Assembly (NCBI GenBank): GCA_011524755.1
Contig: WTJR01000016.1
Location: forward strand, 3,467-21,465
From: Halieaceae bacterium
GTDB lineage: Bacteria; Pseudomonadota; Gammaproteobacteria; Pseudomonadales; Halieaceae
Reading direction: 5' to 3'
Length of the DNA stretch: 17,999 nt
The first letter of the stretch is position 1. Each line of letters begins with the position of its first letter. Position numbers and translations under genes: made by a program. Below are positions 14,572-17,999 of this stretch, in pieces. The notes under the pieces are model-generated. The model was not told where the DNA came from. It did no database searches and saw nothing but the letters and a program-made list of their open reading frames with translations.

Positions 14572-14751
14572 AACGAGGTCCTCAATTGGGTTGCGAGTGA
14601 GCGGCGCTAATGATCGCACGGATTGACTATTAAAAGCCGCGGACTCGCCAATTTTTATTGCAAACTTTTACTTCGAATGAGGTGAAATGCCCGGCGTTTT
14701 ATCGAACAAGACCTAAAAACACGCGAGACCTAAAACAAACTGAAACGAATG
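14572..14751 (-). promoter_or_regulatory. serA-tkt intergenic region, presumed promoter region of tkt-epd-pgk-fba
   Basis: The 180 bp between the serA stop and the proposed tkt start is AT-rich on the serA side. It holds a near-tandem direct repeat (AGACCTAAAA at 14709-14718 and 14726-14735 on the plus strand). It also holds AT-rich stretches such as TTTTAATAG on the minus strand that could be a -10, though without a clear -35. No strong hairpin terminator for serA is seen, so read-through into tkt is possible. Confidence 0.35.
14709..14735. repeat. Direct repeat of AGACCTAAAA, 17-bp period
   Basis: Two identical 10-bp copies (14709-14718 and 14726-14735) lie about 140-160 bp upstream of the proposed tkt start, just after the serA stop codon. 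The copies continue with similar CA-rich bases. Their location would suit an activator site for the carbon-metabolism genes, but no regulator motif is recognised. Confidence 0.4.
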
Positions 14752-15981
14752 CTAAAAGAGTACCCGTGTTCGCAAAGTTCCTTCGATCGCCGTCAAGCTC
14801 GTAATTAAGGCTTTTGAATAATCCGCCTCGATGTCGATGACCACGTAACCCGTGTCACCCATGGTTTGAAGATACTGGCCGCTGACGTTCACGTTGTTCT
14901 CACTGAACACCTGGTTGATAGCACTCATAACGCCCGGAATATTCTGATGAACGTGAAGTAACCGATGCTTACCATCGTGCTCGGGTAGGGCTACCTCGGG
15001 GAAATTGACTGCCGACGTGGTTGTTCCGTTATCGCTGTATCGCGTCAGCTTCTCCGCCACCTCAACACCAATGTTCTCTTGGGCCTCTTCGGTGGAACCA
15101 CCAATGTGGGGCGTCAGGATGCATTGATCGAGGCCTCGAAGTGGCGAGAGAAATTCGTCATTGTTCGAACGTGGCTCCACCGGAAACACGTCTATCGCCG
15201 CGCCGCCAATGCGCCCCGATCGCAGTGCGTCGGCCAAGGCGTCTAGATCGACCACGTTGCCACGTGACGCGTTAATGAGCATGGCGCCCTGTCGCAACTT
15301 CGCTATTTCGTCACTGCCGATCAAGAGCTCCGTGCTGGCGTGCTGAGGCACGTGCAAGCTCACCACATGAGCGTCCTCCAGAAGACTGGACAGGGTTGCC
15401 TTGGGTTGCGCATTACCCAGCGGGAGCTTTGACTCAACATCAAAGTAGATCACCTTCATACCGAGGCCTTCGGCGATTACGCCGAGCTGCATGCCGATAT
15501 TGCCGTAACCAATAATGCCCAGTGTCTTGCCGCGACACTCATGTGAACCCTCGGCGGTTTTTTGCCACTCACCTCTGTGCGCGGCAGCACTTCGCTGTGG
15601 CACCCCTCTCAATAAAAGAATGACTTCAGCCATCACCAGCTCTGCCACACTGCGCGTGTTTGAGAAGGGCGCATTGAATACGGGAATGCCGTTGCGAGAG
15701 GCCGCTTCCAAGTCGACCTGGTTTGTACCAATACAAAAGCAACCAATGGCGACAAGACGCGGCGCTGCCTCAATCACCTCGGCACTCAGCTGGGTCCGAG
15801 ATCGAATACCCACAAAGTGAGCATCTTTAATCTCTGCCATCAGCTCTTCAGTGGGAAGCGCCTTTGGGTAGCACACGACGTTGTCGTAACCCGCCTTCGC
15901 CAATGCATCAATCGCACTTGGGTGAATACCTTCAAGCAGTAAGAACTTAATTTTGGACTTTTGTAACGATTGTTGTTTCAT
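14752..15981 (-). CDS. serA: D-3-phosphoglycerate dehydrogenase
   Basis: SerA oxidises 3-phosphoglycerate with NAD to 3-phosphohydroxypyruvate, the first step of serine synthesis; the E. coli-type enzyme also reduces 2-oxoglutarate to D-2-hydroxyglutarate. It has 409 residues against 410 in E. coli and aligns nearly without gaps. The NAD motif GYGNIG is at 158-163. The catalytic residues are R240, E269 and H292, the same numbers as in E. coli. IRSRT at 59-63 and the long CFCIGTNQVDL and NAPFSNTRSVAELV segments are intact. A C-terminal ACT domain (about 338-409) keeps the serine-binding residues (H345 and N347 in HVHQN, and N365), so feedback inhibition by serine is expected. ATG at 15979-15981 has only a weak ribosome binding site. 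It is divergent from a D-2-hydroxyglutarate dehydrogenase homologue, as in Pseudomonas. Confidence 0.96.
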   Translation of the reverse strand: MKQQSLQKSKIKFLLLEGIHPSAIDALAKAGYDNVVCYPKALPTEELMAEIKDAHFVGIRSRTQLSAEVIEAAPRLVAIGCFCIGTNQVDLEAASRNGIPVFNAPFSNTRSVAELVMAEVILLLRGVPQRSAAAHRGEWQKTAEGSHECRGKTLGIIGYGNIGMQLGVIAEGLGMKVIYFDVESKLPLGNAQPKATLSSLLEDAHVVSLHVPQHASTELLIGSDEIAKLRQGAMLINASRGNVVDLDALADALRSGRIGGAAIDVFPVEPRSNNDEFLSPLRGLDQCILTPHIGGSTEEAQENIGVEVAEKLTRYSDNGTTTSAVNFPEVALPEHDGKHRLLHVHQNIPGVMSAINQVFSENNVNVSGQYLQTMGDTGYVVIDIEADYSKALITSLTAIEGTLRTRVLF

Positions 15982-16055
15982 CGAGTCTCTGACTTGGTGT
16001 CAAGGCGCGGGGCGCAGATGGTAACATTACGGCCGTTGTCTTTATGGAGTTCAGT

Positions 16056-17459
16056 GTGACCGGATCGTCGATAGACATTATTCAGGAGTTGAGTGCGGTA
16101 CTGACTCCGGAGCAGGTGGCTGTCGACCCCGCATCACTAGAGACCTACGGTCAGGACTGGACCCGATTTACGCCACCGGCTCCGACAGCCATCGTATTTC
16201 CCCGAGATACTGCCGATGTCGTGGCCGTTGTCGAATGTGCCCGACGCTGTCAATTCGCGCTCGTCCCGTCGGGCGGTCGAACAGGCCTTAGCGGTGGTGC
16301 CTGCGCCGCAAATGGCGAGGTTGTCGTGTCGATGGATAAGATGAACGCCATCTCGCCTGTTAATCTGACCGACCGCACTGTGACCGTAGGTGCTGGAGCC
16401 ATCACCCAAAACGTACAACAGGCTGCTAGAGATGCGGATTTGTTTTATCCGGTCGACTTCGCATCGAGTGGCTCAAGTCAAATCGGTGGCAACATTGCAA
16501 CGAATGCCGGTGGTATTAATGTCATTCGCTACGGCATGACCCGCGATTGGGTTGCTGGCTTAACCGTGGTAACCGGCAAAGGTGAGGTGCTCGAGCTCAA
16601 TAAAGGCCTGATGAAAAACAATACCGGGCTCGACTTTCGTCACCTGTTTATCGGATCAGAGGGCATTCTCGGCTTTATCACCGAAGCAACCCTCAAGCTC
16701 ACAGCGCCACCCAAAGACCCCACCGTTTTGGTATTGGGTCTCAGTGATATGAGCGCGATCATGGCCGTGTTAGATCGCATTCAATCAACAACGCCCCTAC
16801 TGGCCTATGAGTTTTTCTCAGAGCTTGCGGTCTCTAAGGTGGTTGACCATGCGGGGGTCGCACGCCCGTTCGAGACTCGCACACCGTTCTATGCCTTGGT
16901 CGAGTTCGAGCGCGAGAATGACATGACCGATGCGCATGTCTTTGAGGCGGTAGAGCAGTGCATGGAAGAGGGCTGGGTGATCGATGCCGTGATGAGCCAA
17001 AGTGTGGCCCAAGCGAGTGCCTTGTGGCGGCTTCGCGAAGACATCTCGGAAACCATTTCGAGATGGACGCCTTATAAGAATGATATCTCCTCGACCGTAT
17101 CAAAGGTTCCTGAACTACTGGCAGCCGTCGACGACGTGGTTCACAAGAACTACCCCGACTGGGAAGTGGTTTGGTACGGCCATATTGGTGACGGCAATCT
17201 TCATCTGAATATTTTGAAGCCCGAGAACCTGCAGATTGAGGAGTTCAAAGCGCGATGCAGTGAGGTCTCCACGGATATCTTTGATGCGATAAAGACACTC
17301 GGAGGCAGTGTTTCGGCCGAACATGGCGTTGGCACGCTCAAAGCGCCCTATCTCGGCTACAGCAAATCGGATTCAGAAATCGATGCTATGCGCGCGATCA
17401 AGGCGATTTTTGATCCGGACGGTATTCTCAATCCAGGCAAGGTGTTCTCCATCGCGTGA
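16056..17459 (+). CDS. FAD-linked oxidase, D-2-hydroxyglutarate dehydrogenase-like
   Basis: This is a VAO/PCMH-type flavoprotein that probably oxidises D-2-hydroxyglutarate to 2-oxoglutarate and passes electrons to an electron-transfer flavoprotein or quinone. Residue numbers here count from the ATG at 16044. The FAD-binding domain (about 45-225) has PSGGRTGLSGG at 75-85 and GSSQIGGNIATNAGG at 143-157. The C-terminal oxidase domain has TPYKNDIS, the metal-binding GHIGDGNLH at 379-387, SAEHGVG near 424-430 and FDPDGILNPGK near the end. These are shared with bacterial and mitochondrial D2HGDH, and also with D-lactate dehydrogenase and GlcD relatives, so substrate is inferred mainly from the divergent position 75 bp from serA. 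The start chosen is GTG at 16056, because TGGAG lies six bases upstream; ATG at 16044 lacks a ribosome binding site. rpiA follows after 34 bp. Confidence 0.88.
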   Translation: MTGSSIDIIQELSAVLTPEQVAVDPASLETYGQDWTRFTPPAPTAIVFPRDTADVVAVVECARRCQFALVPSGGRTGLSGGACAANGEVVVSMDKMNAISPVNLTDRTVTVGAGAITQNVQQAARDADLFYPVDFASSGSSQIGGNIATNAGGINVIRYGMTRDWVAGLTVVTGKGEVLELNKGLMKNNTGLDFRHLFIGSEGILGFITEATLKLTAPPKDPTVLVLGLSDMSAIMAVLDRIQSTTPLLAYEFFSELAVSKVVDHAGVARPFETRTPFYALVEFERENDMTDAHVFEAVEQCMEEGWVIDAVMSQSVAQASALWRLREDISETISRWTPYKNDISSTVSKVPELLAAVDDVVHKNYPDWEVVWYGHIGDGNLHLNILKPENLQIEEFKARCSEVSTDIFDAIKTLGGSVSAEHGVGTLKAPYLGYSKSDSEIDAMRAIKAIFDPDGILNPGKVFSIA

Positions 17460-17493
17460 GGCACAACCACAATAATGCAAAAAAGGAACCATC

Positions 17494-17999
17494 ATGGACG
17501 CGCACGCGCTCAAGCAGGCAGTAGCCAAGGAAGCCATTAATCGAGTCGAAAGCCATCAAGGCAACGACATTATTCTCGGGATTGGCACTGGGAGCACGGC
17601 AGAGTGCTTCATCGCAGAGTTACCGAAATTACGCGACAGGATAAAGACCACGGTCTCAAGCTCTGAGCGCTCATCCGCCCTGTTGCTTGAGCTCGGCTTC
17701 GAGGTGCAGGACTTGAATGCTGTCGATCGTGTCGATGTCTATGTCGATGGCGCCGACGAAGCCACGCAAGACGGTTTTCTGATCAAAGGCGGTGGCGCCG
17801 CACTCACGCGCGAGAAGATCGCAGCCGCAAAGGCCAACGAATTTATTTGCATCGCCGACAGCAGCAAATTGGTGACTACGTTAGGCAGATTCCCCTTGCC
17901 GGTTGAGGTGATTCCCATGGCGCGCACCTTGGTCCGCGACGCACTGAATAGTCTAGGGGGCGATGCCGTGTGGCGTGAGGGTGTGGTCACCGACAACGG
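17494..17999 (+). CDS. rpiA: Ribose-5-phosphate isomerase A, N-terminal part (cut by window edge)
   Basis: RpiA interconverts ribose-5-phosphate and ribulose-5-phosphate in the non-oxidative pentose phosphate pathway. 168 codons are visible of about 219 in E. coli, and the frame runs off the right edge. GIGTGST at 29-35 is the phosphate-binding loop. DGADE at 85-89 and KGGGAALTREK at 98-108 hold the catalytic aspartate, lysine and glutamate (D85, D88, K98, E107 by analogy with E. coli D81, D84, K94, E103). The segment after the second strand is SSSERSS, slightly unlike the more usual S-S-x-x-T-x form, but still serine-rich. ATG at 17494 has AAGGA about seven bases upstream. It is 34 bp after the D2HGDH-like gene and probably co-transcribed with it. 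Confidence 0.94.
   Translation, partial: MDAHALKQAVAKEAINRVESHQGNDIILGIGTGSTAECFIAELPKLRDRIKTTVSSSERSSALLLELGFEVQDLNAVDRVDVYVDGADEATQDGFLIKGGGAALTREKIAAAKANEFICIADSSKLVTTLGRFPLPVEVIPMARTLVRDALNSLGGDAVWREGVVTDN

Overview
This window is a chromosomal housekeeping segment of a gammaproteobacterium. Nearly every gene has a recognisable gammaproteobacterial homologue, and the order resembles two E. coli blocks (gcvH, ubiI, ubiH, pepP, ygfB, zapA, ssrS, fau; and fbaA, pgk, epd, tktA with serA and rpiA nearby) plus Pseudomonas features (a HAD phosphatase beside rppH, and a D-2-hydroxyglutarate dehydrogenase beside serA). Base composition by eye is moderate, in the low-to-mid fifties percent GC. I infer a marine gammaproteobacterium of the Cellvibrionales/Halieaceae or SAR92 kind, but this placement is a guess from gene content. 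I saw no mobile elements, tRNAs, rRNAs, CRISPR arrays or phage genes.

Layout. 1-320: the 5' part of rppH on the minus strand. 466-1122: a HAD-IB phosphatase on the plus strand, divergent from rppH. 1119-5937: a minus-strand run of ygfB, pepP, ubiH and ubiI (tightly coupled, with 4-nt and 1-nt overlaps and a 2-nt gap), followed by gcvH with its own promoter. 5938-6052: a compact divergent promoter with a palindromic -10 region. 6053-7362: a coiled-coil protein, zapA, the 6S RNA gene ssrS and 5-formyl-THF cyclo-ligase on the plus strand. 7402-7542: a possible small membrane protein on the minus strand. 7654-15981: a long minus-strand run of serA, tkt, epd-type dehydrogenase, pgk, fba and ilvA. 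16056-17999: a D-2-hydroxyglutarate dehydrogenase homologue and the 5' part of rpiA on the plus strand, divergent from serA.

How the genes fit together. fba, pgk, the GAPDH-family enzyme, tkt and rpiA connect lower glycolysis/gluconeogenesis with the non-oxidative pentose phosphate pathway. serA takes 3-phosphoglycerate into serine synthesis, and the neighbouring flavoprotein probably recycles the D-2-hydroxyglutarate that SerA can make. GcvH and the folate cyclo-ligase belong to glycine and one-carbon metabolism, and ilvA opens isoleucine synthesis. UbiH and UbiI are ring hydroxylases of ubiquinone synthesis, indicating aerobic respiration. ZapA and its coiled-coil neighbour belong to the division machinery.

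I found no exotic system. The items most worth a second look are the serA/D2HGDH divergent pair, a 46-codon single-helix ORF, a possible one-base frameshift at the start of tkt, the symmetrical promoter upstream of ygfB/zapA, gcvH without gcvT or gcvP, and a HAD phosphatase that could be the histidinol-phosphate phosphatase.
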